Program-made: the position numbers and the translations under genes
Source: DMER64 sp049652385
Lineage (GTDB): Bacteria > Bacteroidota > Bacteroidia > Bacteroidales > UBA932
Direction: 5' to 3'
Length of the DNA stretch: 64,000 nt
Assembly (NCBI GenBank): GCA_049652385.1
Contig: JBASDX010000003.1
Span: forward strand, 162,687 to 226,686
Notes under the pieces: generated by a model
What the model saw: only the letters and a program-made list of their open reading frames with translations
What the model was told of the DNA's origin: nothing
Database searches by the model: none
In this document: positions 50,399 to 61,100 of the stretch, in pieces
How positions within the stretch are numbered: position 1 is the first letter of the stretch
Layout: every line of letters begins with the position of its first letter

Positions 50399-51900
50399 AT
50401 AGTTGAAAATCAGCAAAAATAAGCCATAAAACATTTGGAATAAATGCAGGAAAGTAGTATTTTAGATTAAAATTACTGCAAATAAATTCAAAAAAATGGT
50501 TGGTAAAATACCTAAAACACATCAGCTTGATTTTTTTCAAACTCCTCTGGTGAACTTCATTGACATGAATCATGAATTGGTACAATTGGCTCATAACATA
50601 GATTGGGAATCAGTAGAGCATGATTTTTCCGGTTACTTTTCAGAAAGAGGTCGTCCTTCTGTACCTGTACGCAAAATGGTGGGTTTGTTATTGCTCAAGA
50701 GTCTGTACAATTTAAGTGATGAACGAGTTGTGGCTCAATGGAGGGAGAACCCGTATTTTCAATATTTTACCGGGGAAAAAGTGTTTCAGAAAGGCTATCC
50801 TTTTGATCCGTCGGATTTTGTACACTTTCGTAAACGTATAGGCAAAGAAGGAGCTGAAAAGTTATTGAGTTTAAGTATAAGACTAAACCTTGAGGAGGAT
50901 GGTAAGATAAAGAGGAGTAAGGTAAAAGAAGTTATTGTAGACACTACTGTGCAAGAGAAGAACATCACGTACCCTACAGATGGCAAGTTATACAAGAAGG
51001 TAATCAAGCAATGCAAGGAAATAGCTGAGCGTGAAGGTGTGGTGCTTCGTAGGACTTATACTCGGGAGCTCAAATCGCTTAGCTTGAAGATGCGTTTTAT
51101 GAACCATCCCAAACGTAAGAAAGAAGGTCGAAAAGCTTTGCGTCGTTTACGCACAATTGCCAAGGCTCAGGTAAACGATTTGGTACGTAAGTTACCCCCG
51201 GAACAACGGAAGCCATACGAAGAACTTCTGTTACGTTTTTGTGCAGTAATCACCCAGGAGCGGAATGATAAGAACAAGATTTATAGTTTGCATGAGCCGG
51301 ATGTGGTATGTATTTCCAAGGGTAAAGAAGGGAAGCCTTATGAATTTGGCAATAAATCATCTATAGCCAAAACGGTCTGCGGATTGGTGGTAGGAGCTAT
51401 GGCCTTTGAGGGGAATCCTTATGACGGTCATACGTTGCCGGTTCAGTTGGAACAGATAAAACGTTTAACCGGACACAGGCCAAAGTTTGCCTTTGTTGAC
51501 AGAGGTTATCGAGGAAAAACATCTGTTGAGAGTACGAAAGTTGAGATTCCCGGACCGGGGAAGAAAGGACAGAGTTATTACCTGAAACAGAAGGCACGCA
51601 GGAAGTTCCGACAGCGTGCCGGCATAGAGCCGGTTATAGGACATCTGAAAAGGGATCATCGTATGCTTCGCAACTATTTGAAAGGAACCGCTGGCGACGC
51701 TATTAATACCATGATGGCTGCAGCGGGCTATAACCTTCGTCATTGGATCATCCAATGGAAAGCGGAGGTCTTTTTTGTCCTTTTTTGGATTTTTAGAAGA
51801 TGGGCCCCGGAGGTTTCATTATTCAGAAGAATGGATAGGAGGTTGGTATTACAGCCTGTTCCTGGGATTGTTGGAAAACAGGGATTTTATAAGGGTTGAC
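50376..51900. mobile_element. IS5-family-like insertion sequence
   Basis: 1525-bp element with imperfect terminal inverted repeats: GTCGACCCTTA at the left and the complement of GTCAACCCTTA at the right. A TA dinucleotide is present on both sides (50374-50375 and 51901-51902), perhaps the target duplication. It carries one transposase gene; its stop codon lies within the right repeat. Both flanking genes are interrupted. Confidence 0.8.
50496..51899 (+). CDS. IS5-like DDE transposase
   Basis: 467 residues. An N-terminal DUF772-type domain (RGRPSVPVRKMVGLLLLK, PFDPSDFVHFRKRIG) and a DDE catalytic core follow. The acidic residues are likely in IVDTTVQEKN, FVDRGYRGK and RAGIEPVIGHLKRDHRM. The reading frame is intact and the gene appears functional. 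It is bracketed by the terminal repeats and ends within the right one. Confidence 0.9.
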   Translation: MVGKIPKTHQLDFFQTPLVNFIDMNHELVQLAHNIDWESVEHDFSGYFSERGRPSVPVRKMVGLLLLKSLYNLSDERVVAQWRENPYFQYFTGEKVFQKGYPFDPSDFVHFRKRIGKEGAEKLLSLSIRLNLEEDGKIKRSKVKEVIVDTTVQEKNITYPTDGKLYKKVIKQCKEIAEREGVVLRRTYTRELKSLSLKMRFMNHPKRKKEGRKALRRLRTIAKAQVNDLVRKLPPEQRKPYEELLLRFCAVITQERNDKNKIYSLHEPDVVCISKGKEGKPYEFGNKSSIAKTVCGLVVGAMAFEGNPYDGHTLPVQLEQIKRLTGHRPKFAFVDRGYRGKTSVESTKVEIPGPGKKGQSYYLKQKARRKFRQRAGIEPVIGHLKRDHRMLRNYLKGTAGDAINTMMAAAGYNLRHWIIQWKAEVFFVLFWIFRRWAPEVSLFRRMDRRLVLQPVPGIVGKQGFYKG

Positions 51901-51901
51901 T

Positions 51902-54196
51902 AATTATGCTGAATTTTTATTTTTCCTACCATACGAATTTATAGAAGAATACAAAAATGAGGAGGGCATAATAAAAGCCGATGATTTGCATAGTTTAATT
52001 TTAGAACTGGTTGATGTTGATAAGCACAAAGAAACTCTAATAAATATTGTAAAATACAAAGCAAAATACAAGTTACTACAAGAACTTTCAGAGTTTAGGT
52101 TTAATTCTGAATACGAATACAACAAAGAAAACTACGAATACAAAATATTGGATTTAGCTTGTAAAGAATTAGAGGAAAATGATTATCAAAAATTTAGAGA
52201 CAAGGTTGTTATTGAGGTAAAAGGAAAAGATTTAAAACTTTCTGAGATTCCGCCTTTTACAGACACTTTACAAATTAACGACTATAAATTGAATATTGCG
52301 AAAATACTTCCTGATAATTATGAATATAGCGACCATTTAAACATTGTTATTAATAAATTCAGTAAGCTTGGAGTAGATAAGGAAAGAATTGGAAAATTAT
52401 TTGGCATGAGTAAAGTTCCGGAACCAAGCAACATTTTTCAAATGTTTTGTAAACAAATTCAAGTATTAGATAATGCCGAACAATTAGCCTTTTTGTTTCT
52501 TTATGGTTTGTATATTGAAAAAATAGATTTTAATCAATTTAAAGCTATTAACACAAACGAAGAAGAAGTTGAATTAGGATACGATATATATTTAACGGAC
52601 TTTGATTTTATAGATGAATCCCAAATACTTCATAAAAAATACATCGGTATAAAAAAAATATTTAAAGAGTTTCCTATTCTTATTGAAGACAACGACAATT
52701 TATTACTCATGGAAGAACCTTTCTTTGAAGGAAACAGATTTATATGTCCCTATATCAAAGAAGATTTATCAGATGTGCAGAAATTAAATTTTGTAGAGTT
52801 CTTATTCAATAATTGGATTAAAAAAGATATCCTAATCAAAGATATTAATTGGAGCACGATAAGCACTGAGTGGAGTACGAGAAGTGATGTAGAAATCGCA
52901 ACTGTTTTAGGATTCAATCCACGAACATCAGTTTATCCAAGTAAATACGCTTGTAAAAATGAAGTATTGCCCGCTTATCTAATAAAATGGATTAACGAAG
53001 ATGACACCAGAATTAACTTCCTTTCAGACTTAGGCGTTTGGACAGAAAATTCTGTTGTTCTTGAATTGCGAAAATATCTTAGTAACGAAATTAAAAATTT
53101 TCACTATTATCGCTTGACGCAAGAAACACGTTTTGATAAAGATAAAACAAATCTATTCAACTCATTTTTATGGCTGAAAGAAGAAGAAATTACACTTAAA
53201 ACATCGGAACAGTATGAAACATTCAAGAAAACAATTGATTTTCTAAATGAAAACAGAACTAATTATGGAAATATAAAAATCATTGAAGAATTTAATTTTC
53301 AAGATTTAGCAAAAAATTCTCGTGAGTGGAAAGAATCGTTTTATGAGAAATGGAAAGAAAACTCTGAGATTTCAATTTTTCTTTACACAGGCGAATTGCC
53401 TAAAATAATTTCCATAGACAAAATTGATGAATACGTTTTCTATTATTTCAACGAGGGGAATATTGTGCTAAATAATTTTAACAGTATTTATATCAATTGT
53501 AATACCAACATTTATAAAGAATTACAAAAGTTAGCATTAGATTGTGATGATATAAACCTTGATAACCTGTGGCATAATAAAATAGATTTCTTAGAAAAAG
53601 AGAAAGCAGAATTAGAAGAAGAGAATGCTCTATTAAAAAAAACTAGCGGAGTCATATTAAGCACTAAACTTAATACTGATATTTCTAAGAAAGAACAAGA
53701 AGAAGCAAACCGTGAAGCTAAAGAAATTGTCAAAGAAAAATTAGAAAAAGAAGGATTTGCCTTTACAGATGGAATTGGCGATTATTCAATAATAAATGGT
53801 GTTTATAAAGAAGATGTTGAATTTCCTTTAGTTGTAAAAAGCTATATTTATCAAGACGAACCTTTAAAGATTGGGCTAAATGAATGGAGTCAACTTATGC
53901 GTCCCAATTCTATGTTCTGGTTACATTTTGGTAATAGGAATTTGGGATGCCTTAAACTACACAAGTTCTTAAGAAGTCAAGATAAGTTAACAATTAGTTT
54001 TAGTACAGAAAACCTTGATTTAAAAGAGAGGTTAGACAAGTTTACTGAATTGTTACATTTTTTCAGTAATGTACATTTTGATTTTTATAGTATTAATCCT
54101 GAAGATTATAGCGTAACAAAGAAACTGAGCGATTATCGTTTTGACGAAAGAACAAACGAAACAGATTTATCTGCCGACGATGAAAGCTTATTATAA
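51902..54196 (+). pseudogene. 5'-truncated large protein, possibly sacsin/DUF3883-like C-terminal part
   Basis: About 764 codons open from the IS right end; the only usable start (TTG at 51896) lies in the IS, so the natural 5' end seems lost. Residues about 560-600 form a coiled coil (LEKEKAELEEENALLKK). The last 150 residues contain a domain (EFPLVVKSYIYQDEPLKIGL, NSMFWLHFGNRNLGCLKL) that resembles the DUF3883/NO-VEIN C-terminal fold of sacsin-like ATPase proteins used in phage defence; this is only a pattern impression. The region is very AT-rich. It is followed after 2 bp by the helicase-PIN gene. Confidence 0.5.
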
Positions 54197-54198
54197 AA

Positions 54199-56511
54199 AT
54201 GAAGTACACAAGGTCAGAACATAGCAGTTTTCTTGAAGAAGAGCTTCAAGCACAAACAAAGGTATTTAATCAAAAATTAAATACTTCTGCAAAATTTTTA
54301 CTTACAGAAAGAGAAGAACTTTTTGTAGCCCAATTCTTAACATTCAAAGATGGTGAAATGATATTGAAATTCTCAATCAAACGTGGATTACCTCGTAAGG
54401 GAGAATATTTATATTGCTTCACAGTACCAAAAGAATTGAGAGATTTCAGAAACTGGGGTGAAAAAACATATGGTGATTTGATAAAAGAAAAAGCAAATTT
54501 TACTGAGACAGTTTGTGTTTGGCAGGCTCCCTCAAAAGATAAAGAGGGCAATATTGAAAACGATTATCGAATAGCAGGTTTTCGTGGCGTTGAATTAGAT
54601 TTTTCAGTGAATATTTCAAAAGCTGATAAAATGATTCTGCTTTTGGGTCCAAATAGACCACCATATGAATATATCATGAATCTTCAAAAAATTGTTCTAA
54701 ACAATTTTTCCGAGAATGTAAGTTCAATTATTGACCAAGATTTTCAACAATCCAATTGGCAACCCTCTTTATTAGATAACCAAAAAGATATTCCTAATTT
54801 CGTCCTAAATCAATTAAAACTAACAGATCAACTTATTTTAATTGGGCCACCTGGGACAGGGAAAACATATCAAATTGCGGAAATCTGTAAAATCTTGTGT
54901 GAGCAGGGAAAGTCTGTTTTAGTTACATCGCTTACAAATAGGGCATTAATAGAGGTTGCTGAAAAGCCTGCTTTAGCAAAACTATTAAACGATGGGAAAA
55001 TATTCAAAACGAAAGTCTCGACGGATGAAAAAAAAGAATTCCCAAAATTACAGCAAACAAAAGAAATTAATCCACAACCCAATAGTATAGTTTTATCCAC
55101 ATTTTATATTGCCAGTAGCAAGGCTCTCGATATTATCAAAGATCCACTATTTGATTTTGTGATTGTTGATGAAGCAAGTCAAGCATTACTTGCTATGTTT
55201 GCTTGTGCAAAACTTTTAGGGAAAAAGAATATCTGGATAGGCGATACAAAACAATTAGCACCTGTTGTTGCTATTAATGCTGATAAAATAACCAAAAAAA
55301 ATTATGACTTTTTAGTTGACGGTTTGAAAGCTCTTTCAGATATTTCTTCAATTCCGATTTTTCAGTTAACAGAAACTTACCGTTTATCGAATAGGAGTTC
55401 TGATTACACAGGTTTGTTTTACAACAATAGCCTAAAATCAAGAGCAAAGACAAACATAAGACTGTCATTTCCGGAAATTTCTAACACTGTGAATATGTTT
55501 TTCAACCCTAAAGGTGGTCCCACTCTCATAAAAACTGAACTGGAAGTTGGAAATAAAAGGCCATCAAATGCCATAGAATTAAGCAAAATATTAGTAGCTT
55601 ATTTGTTGACGGTTAAAGAAAATTTACACATATCTATTTTAAGTAATTACATTAACACAGTAAAAGCTTTGCAAAAAAGTATTTACGGTTCTTTTGAAAA
55701 TCAAAAAGATTTACTTATTGACACTGTGTCTAGAATCCAAGGACTTACGACAGATATTACAATTTTTGTTATTCCCAATTCAGGTTACAATCATTCCCTA
55801 GAAAAACGTCTGTTCAATGTTGCAACAAGTCGTGCAAAACGACATACAATAATTATTGCAGACAAGAATATTATAAGTTCTTATCTGCATATGGACGATA
55901 ATGTGAAAATATATCTCCAGAAACTAAATAACGAATATTCGTTTTACTATAATTTAGACAAAGAATTAAACAGGAACAAAACGTTAAAAACAAATGAAAC
56001 ACAAATTGAAGAAAAGCCCATAAATCAAAAAGGTATAAAAGTCATTGGCAAAATAGATCTTTCACAATTTGAAAAGCCAAAAAAGGAAATCAAAAAAGGT
56101 AAAGAAAATATTTACATTATTGACACAAATATTTTTGTTGATTATCCAGATATCATTTCAAAAATTGACAATAAGTATCAAATAGTTTTATCAGCAAAAG
56201 TCATAGATGAGCTAGATTATCTAAAAGTTTCATTGACTGAGGAACAAAAGAAAAATGTTCAGCAAGCACTAAAAAAAATCAATTACAGCATAGATAAGAG
56301 AAATGTCAGCATGGACACAGCAGATCTTACATTATTGCCTAACGATTTTAACAAAAAATCATCAGACAATTTTATACTATCTGTTGCATTAAAACACAAA
56401 ACCGAAAATCCTATTATGCTGACATCAGATAATGGATTACAGATAAAAGCAAAAGGATTAGGTATAACGACTATATCGCTAAAAGAATTTTTAAAACAAC
56501 AAAAATACTAA
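54199..56511 (+). CDS. SF1 (Upf1/DNA2-like) helicase fused to a PIN ribonuclease domain
   Basis: 770 residues. Residues 1-210 are an N-terminal region of unknown fold. An SF1 helicase core begins with Walker A GPPGTGKT (216-223), then IVDEASQA (motif II, near 318-325), WIGDTKQLAP (motif III) and NVATSRAKR (motif VI). From about residue 637, YIIDTNIFVDYPDII starts a PhoH-type PIN domain with the acidic catalytic residues (Asp in IDTN, Asp in IDELD, Asp in SDN). Coupling of an RNA/DNA helicase and a PIN RNase suggests nucleic-acid degradation, perhaps in phage defence. Only 2 bp separate it from the truncated partner gene. Confidence 0.8.
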   Translation: MKYTRSEHSSFLEEELQAQTKVFNQKLNTSAKFLLTEREELFVAQFLTFKDGEMILKFSIKRGLPRKGEYLYCFTVPKELRDFRNWGEKTYGDLIKEKANFTETVCVWQAPSKDKEGNIENDYRIAGFRGVELDFSVNISKADKMILLLGPNRPPYEYIMNLQKIVLNNFSENVSSIIDQDFQQSNWQPSLLDNQKDIPNFVLNQLKLTDQLILIGPPGTGKTYQIAEICKILCEQGKSVLVTSLTNRALIEVAEKPALAKLLNDGKIFKTKVSTDEKKEFPKLQQTKEINPQPNSIVLSTFYIASSKALDIIKDPLFDFVIVDEASQALLAMFACAKLLGKKNIWIGDTKQLAPVVAINADKITKKNYDFLVDGLKALSDISSIPIFQLTETYRLSNRSSDYTGLFYNNSLKSRAKTNIRLSFPEISNTVNMFFNPKGGPTLIKTELEVGNKRPSNAIELSKILVAYLLTVKENLHISILSNYINTVKALQKSIYGSFENQKDLLIDTVSRIQGLTTDITIFVIPNSGYNHSLEKRLFNVATSRAKRHTIIIADKNIISSYLHMDDNVKIYLQKLNNEYSFYYNLDKELNRNKTLKTNETQIEEKPINQKGIKVIGKIDLSQFEKPKKEIKKGKENIYIIDTNIFVDYPDIISKIDNKYQIVLSAKVIDELDYLKVSLTEEQKKNVQQALKKINYSIDKRNVSMDTADLTLLPNDFNKKSSDNFILSVALKHKTENPIMLTSDNGLQIKAKGLGITTISLKEFLKQQKY

Positions 56512-56868
56512 GAGAGTGCACTTGCTTGAACGTTTAAGAACCGTATTTGTATTAGGAGCTGACAAGAAAGTAAACATCCGATAGAATCCGTCCAAAATTT
56601 CTAGCCCTAGCCTAACTTTTTCAAATAGTTGTACAAGTATAAAACAATTTTAGAAGTTGTTTGCAGACTTTGATTTTGCCCAATTAGCCAGAAGCAGATC
56701 TCATCAGTTGACAGAAAAAACGGTTAAGCCGAGATTCTTATAACCTAAGAAAGAAAAACGGGATTAAATCCAAAATATAGCACATCATATAAACCCCTAA
56801 CATTCAAAATAAATCACTATTTTTGTTCAACAAGCAACAAATAATTTTTCTACTTAATAACAACAATA
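56512..56868. other. Non-coding gap, AT-rich
   Basis: 357 bp without a supported gene. It holds a weak inverted repeat (AACAA/TTGTT near 56653-56671) and a -7 box TATTTTTG at 56818-56825 serving the next gene. No remnants recognised. Confidence 0.6.
56818..56825 (+). promoter_or_regulatory. TAnnTTTG -7 box, GIY-YIG gene
   Basis: TATTTTTG, 43 nt upstream of the ATG at 56869. It marks the start of a transcript separate from the helicase-PIN gene. Confidence 0.5.
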
Positions 56869-57771
56869 ATGAAATACCACGGATCAAGCATCAGAATATT
56901 TTTAACTGATGGCACCGTAACAGGGATTAAAATAGCTGAACTAGTTAATAAAACCATTCAATCTATATCCTGTCCACGTCGTCGCATAGCAGAACTTAGC
57001 CAACTTGACGAAAGCCAAAAACCAGGTGTTTATCTCCTTTTTGGAGAAGATGATGCAGTCGGTGGCCACAAAGTGTATATTGGTGAAAGCGAAAATGTCT
57101 ACTCGAGGCTTCAACACCATGTAACCAACAAAGAATTTTGGAATGAAGCTATTTTCTTTGTCAGCAAAGATGAAAATCTTACGAAAGCACATATACGTTA
57201 CTTAGAAAGCCGTCTTGTATATACGGCACGCTCTACCAACCGTTACATAATTGACAACAACAATGAACCACAACCTTCACCACTACCTCGTGCAGACAAA
57301 GCTGCCATGGAGGAGTTTCTTATCTATATCAAATTGCTTTTAGGTGTATTGGGACATAAGTTACTTGAAGAAGTGACAACTCAGAGAAAATCTGATATGC
57401 AAACCAGTAAGCCAATCAACGATGAACAACAAGAACTCAAGCTCTATCTCAATTATGGAGGCGTTGCTGCACAAGCTCTTCAAACCGATGAAGGAATCGT
57501 TGTACTCAAAGGCTCCGAGGCAATAAAAGAACCCAAATCTAGCCTATCATACGGTTACCGCAAATTAAGAGAAAAGTTCATCAATGATGGAACTCTCAAA
57601 TTGGAAGGAGACAAATACATCTTTCAACGAGATGTTATCTTCAATACCGCTTCACCGGCAGCTGCTATTGTTGTGGCCACCAGTATATCCGGTCCTCAGA
57701 ATTGGAAAAATGATGTGGGAAAAACACTAAAGGAGATCGAAGAGGAGCTGATGGAAAAATCAGATAATTAA
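56869..57771 (+). CDS. GIY-YIG nuclease-domain protein with DUF4357
   Basis: 300 residues. A GIY-YIG domain: GVYLLFG (53-59), YIGESENVYSR (70-80), with catalytic arginine Arg80 and Glu113 in YLESRLV. The C-terminal 50 residues (NTASPAAAIVVATSISGPQNW, then KTLKEIEEEL) form a DUF4357 domain. Such proteins sit beside restriction systems and may act as nucleases or accessory sensors. It is upstream of the type III Res gene, separated by 359 bp that carry their own promoter. Confidence 0.85.
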   Translation: MKYHGSSIRIFLTDGTVTGIKIAELVNKTIQSISCPRRRIAELSQLDESQKPGVYLLFGEDDAVGGHKVYIGESENVYSRLQHHVTNKEFWNEAIFFVSKDENLTKAHIRYLESRLVYTARSTNRYIIDNNNEPQPSPLPRADKAAMEEFLIYIKLLLGVLGHKLLEEVTTQRKSDMQTSKPINDEQQELKLYLNYGGVAAQALQTDEGIVVLKGSEAIKEPKSSLSYGYRKLREKFINDGTLKLEGDKYIFQRDVIFNTASPAAAIVVATSISGPQNWKNDVGKTLKEIEEELMEKSDN

Positions 57772-58130
57772 GTGCTAAAGTAAAACAATCTAAAAAACAC
57801 AACTAAGAAATATTAAATTCTGAAATAGAAGTCAATATAGAAGTTTCATGGTTTTGGATTAACAGATTCTTTGTTGTTAGAGTGCAGTAAAAAAATGTGA
57901 ACTATTAATAACAGCAGACTCTGCATACTCAAATTTTGCTAGTGCAAATGATGTTAAAGTGTATGAAATAATAAAAACCGAAATTAGATATCTAAATAAG
58001 GGCTACAAAACTAAATCAATGCAATATCAACAAATACAATTACGACTGACTTTTATTATATTTGATGATATTGCTTGCTTACAGGGAGGAGTTACGATAA
58101 TAATTTAATTACAGAAAAGTCATAACATAG
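57772..58130. other. Gap with possible short gene remnant
   Basis: 359 bp. A frame without a start codon is open from 57881 to the TAA at 58106-58108 (about 75 codons, containing VKVYEIIKTEIRYLNKGYKT), which could be a decayed gene; I recognise no family. A -7 box TATATTTG lies at 58057-58064. Confidence 0.4.
58057..58064 (+). promoter_or_regulatory. TAnnTTTG -7 box, type III res-mod
   Basis: TATATTTG, 66 nt upstream of the Res ATG; probably starts the res-mod transcript. Confidence 0.45.
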
Positions 58131-61100
58131 ATGAAAATAAAGTTTAAAGAGCAGGGATTTCAACTAGAGGCAGTACGAGCTGTTATTGATTGTTTTGAGG
58201 GTCAAAAACTCAGGTCTAATCACTTCACTCTGCAACGTAGTGCAGACCTTGTTAAACGCGCTAAGCAGGAAGCGCAAAAAGCTATACAATCAAGCTTTAG
58301 CGATAAGTTTTTCCAAGATATTGGCTATCGCAACAGCCCTTTACAGATTACTCCTGATCAAATTTTAGAAAATATACAGAGGGTACAAAAACAAAAAGAT
58401 ATCATACAAAACAACACTCTCGACAACGTACCTGGTGCAAACATAGGAGTTAACTTAACTATCGATATGGAAACAGGAACGGGTAAAACCTATACCTATA
58501 TCCGAACCATGTATGAACTATATAATAACTATAGATGGACTAAATATATTATTGTAGTGCCCAGTATCGCCATTAGAGAAGGTATACACAAATCTTTTGA
58601 CATGACAGAGGAGCACTTTCAAGAGATTTATGGACATAAAATTAACCGATTCATATACAACTCTGCCCGTCCTCAAGATATAGAGTCTTTTGCTGCTGAC
58701 AACCGTATAAGTGTTATGATTATCAACACCCAAGCTTTTGCAGCAAGAAGTGAAGCCGCTCGAAGAATTTATCAGGAATTAGACCAATTTGGCTCACGGA
58801 AACCGATAGAGATTATATCAAGAACCAACCCTATTCTTATCATAGATGAGCCACAAGCTGTGGGACGTGTAGGAGCAGTAGCTTTAAAGCAAATGGCAGA
58901 ATTCAATCCTCTATTTACTCTACGTTATTCAGCTACTCATGCCGAGGTGTATAATAAAATTTATCGTCTTGATGCATTAGATGCCTATAGAATGCAGTTA
59001 GTAAAAAAAATACAAGTAAAAGGAATCAACCTCAAAGGCACCACAGGAACATCGGGATATCTTTATTTAGAATATATAGAATACAGCGCTAACAAACCAC
59101 CCGAAGCTATTGTTGAGTATGAAATGCGAAAATCAGAAGGGGTAAGACGAATTCGTCAACGTGTAAAACAAGGTGACGATCTGTACCAACTCTCAGGTGA
59201 AATGCCTGCTTACAAAAACATGACTATTACAGAAATAGATGGTTTTCAGAACAAAATAGTTGTCTCAGGAAATGATGTTTTCCCAGGTGATGTATTAAAC
59301 AACTCAGAAGACGAAAGTCTTTTTAGACGTATCCAAATACGTGAAACCATCCTATCACACTTAGAGAAAGAAAAGCAAATGTTTCAATTAGGCATAAAAG
59401 TTCTTTCACTTTTTTTTATTGATGAAGTCGCAAAATATCGTCAATATAATGACGATGGAGAGCCTATACAGGGTGAATATGCCAAAGTATTTGAAGAAGA
59501 ATATGCAAAAGCAGTAAATCAATATATTGATATCTTTAATGATGATTATAATCAATATTTACACGATACGCATAATAACAAAATCCATAAACTATACGCT
59601 CCAAAGGAATATAAAGACTATTTAGGCCGAGACAAAGCAGATGAAGTCCACCAAGGTTACTTCTCAATAGATAGGCATGGTAGAGCCATTGACTCAACAA
59701 TTAAAAGAGGTCAAGACAGCTCGGATGACGTTTCAGCCTACGAGCTTATAATGAAAGAGAAAGAACGATTACTGAGTTTCGCAGAACCCACTCGATTTAT
59801 TTTCTCACATTCCGCACTAAAAGAAGGATGGGATAACCCCAATGTTTTCCAAATTTGTACACTCAAAAACACTGATAGCGGCTCCGAGATAAGACGTCGT
59901 CAAGAGGTTGGCAGAGGTATGCGTTTATGTGTTAACAAAGATGGTATCCGTCAAGACTCGGAATTGTTAGGCAGCCAAGTACACGACATAAATAAACTTA
60001 CAATTGTAGCCTCTGAAAGCTATGAAAATTTCGCTAAAGGCTTACAAAAGGAAATTGCCGATACTTTAGGCGAACGTCCTGTAGTTGCAGACGCAAACTA
60101 TTTTACTAACAAAACCTTAATAAGCGATGAAGGTCAATCAAAAAAACTTACACAAGAAGAAGCAATTAATTTGGTAGTAGAACTACGTGTCAGAAATATT
60201 TTGGATGAGAATCATAAAGTGACAAATGAAGGGAAAGAAAAAATTGAAACCAAAAATTTAGAACTATCTTCCCATTTCCAGCCTTATAAGGAAGCTATTT
60301 CCTCTTTACTTCAAAACATATATTTGGGAGTTCCACCTGCCCCTGTTGATGAACGCAAAAATATGTCCATTAAACCCAACGCCAACTATGATAAGCAGGA
60401 GTTTCAGGATTTATGGAATAAAATCAATTTAAAAACTATTTACGAAGTTCAATTTAACACCCCCAAGCTGATAGAAGATAGTGTAAATAAAATAAATAGC
60501 AGTCTAAATATCAGTCAACGTAGATATCAGATCATTACTGGAGAACAGCAACTAGTTAGAAATGCAGATGAATTACACCGAGGAGAAGGCATGTTAGCAA
60601 CTGACAGCACCCATGAAATTGTCAACACAGATATATACAGTGATACTGTCTATGATTTAATTGGAGAAATTGAAAACCTCACCAATCTCAAACGTAGCAG
60701 CATTGTTGCCATAATTAAAAAGATAAAACCGGACAAATTCTCGATGTTCCAAAAGAACCCTGAGGAATTTATTGCGAAAACCTCTAATTTAATCAATGAG
60801 GTTAAAGCCGGTATGATTATCAATAATATTGTTTACCACCGTACAGATGAATACTTTGATGCCAAAACAATATTTGGGAATGAACAAAACATTCTGCGTA
60901 CCGATGTTGTGTTGAAAAAGCACATCTATGATTTTATTAATACGGACTCAAAGGTGGAGCAGGAATTTGCCAAAAATCTTGAGCAAGCAGCTGAAGTTGT
61001 AGTATACGCCAAATTGCCACGCGGATTCTATATCAGTACCCCAACAGGCAAGTATAATCCTGACTGGGCTATTGTGCTTAACAAAGAACGTGTTAAACAT

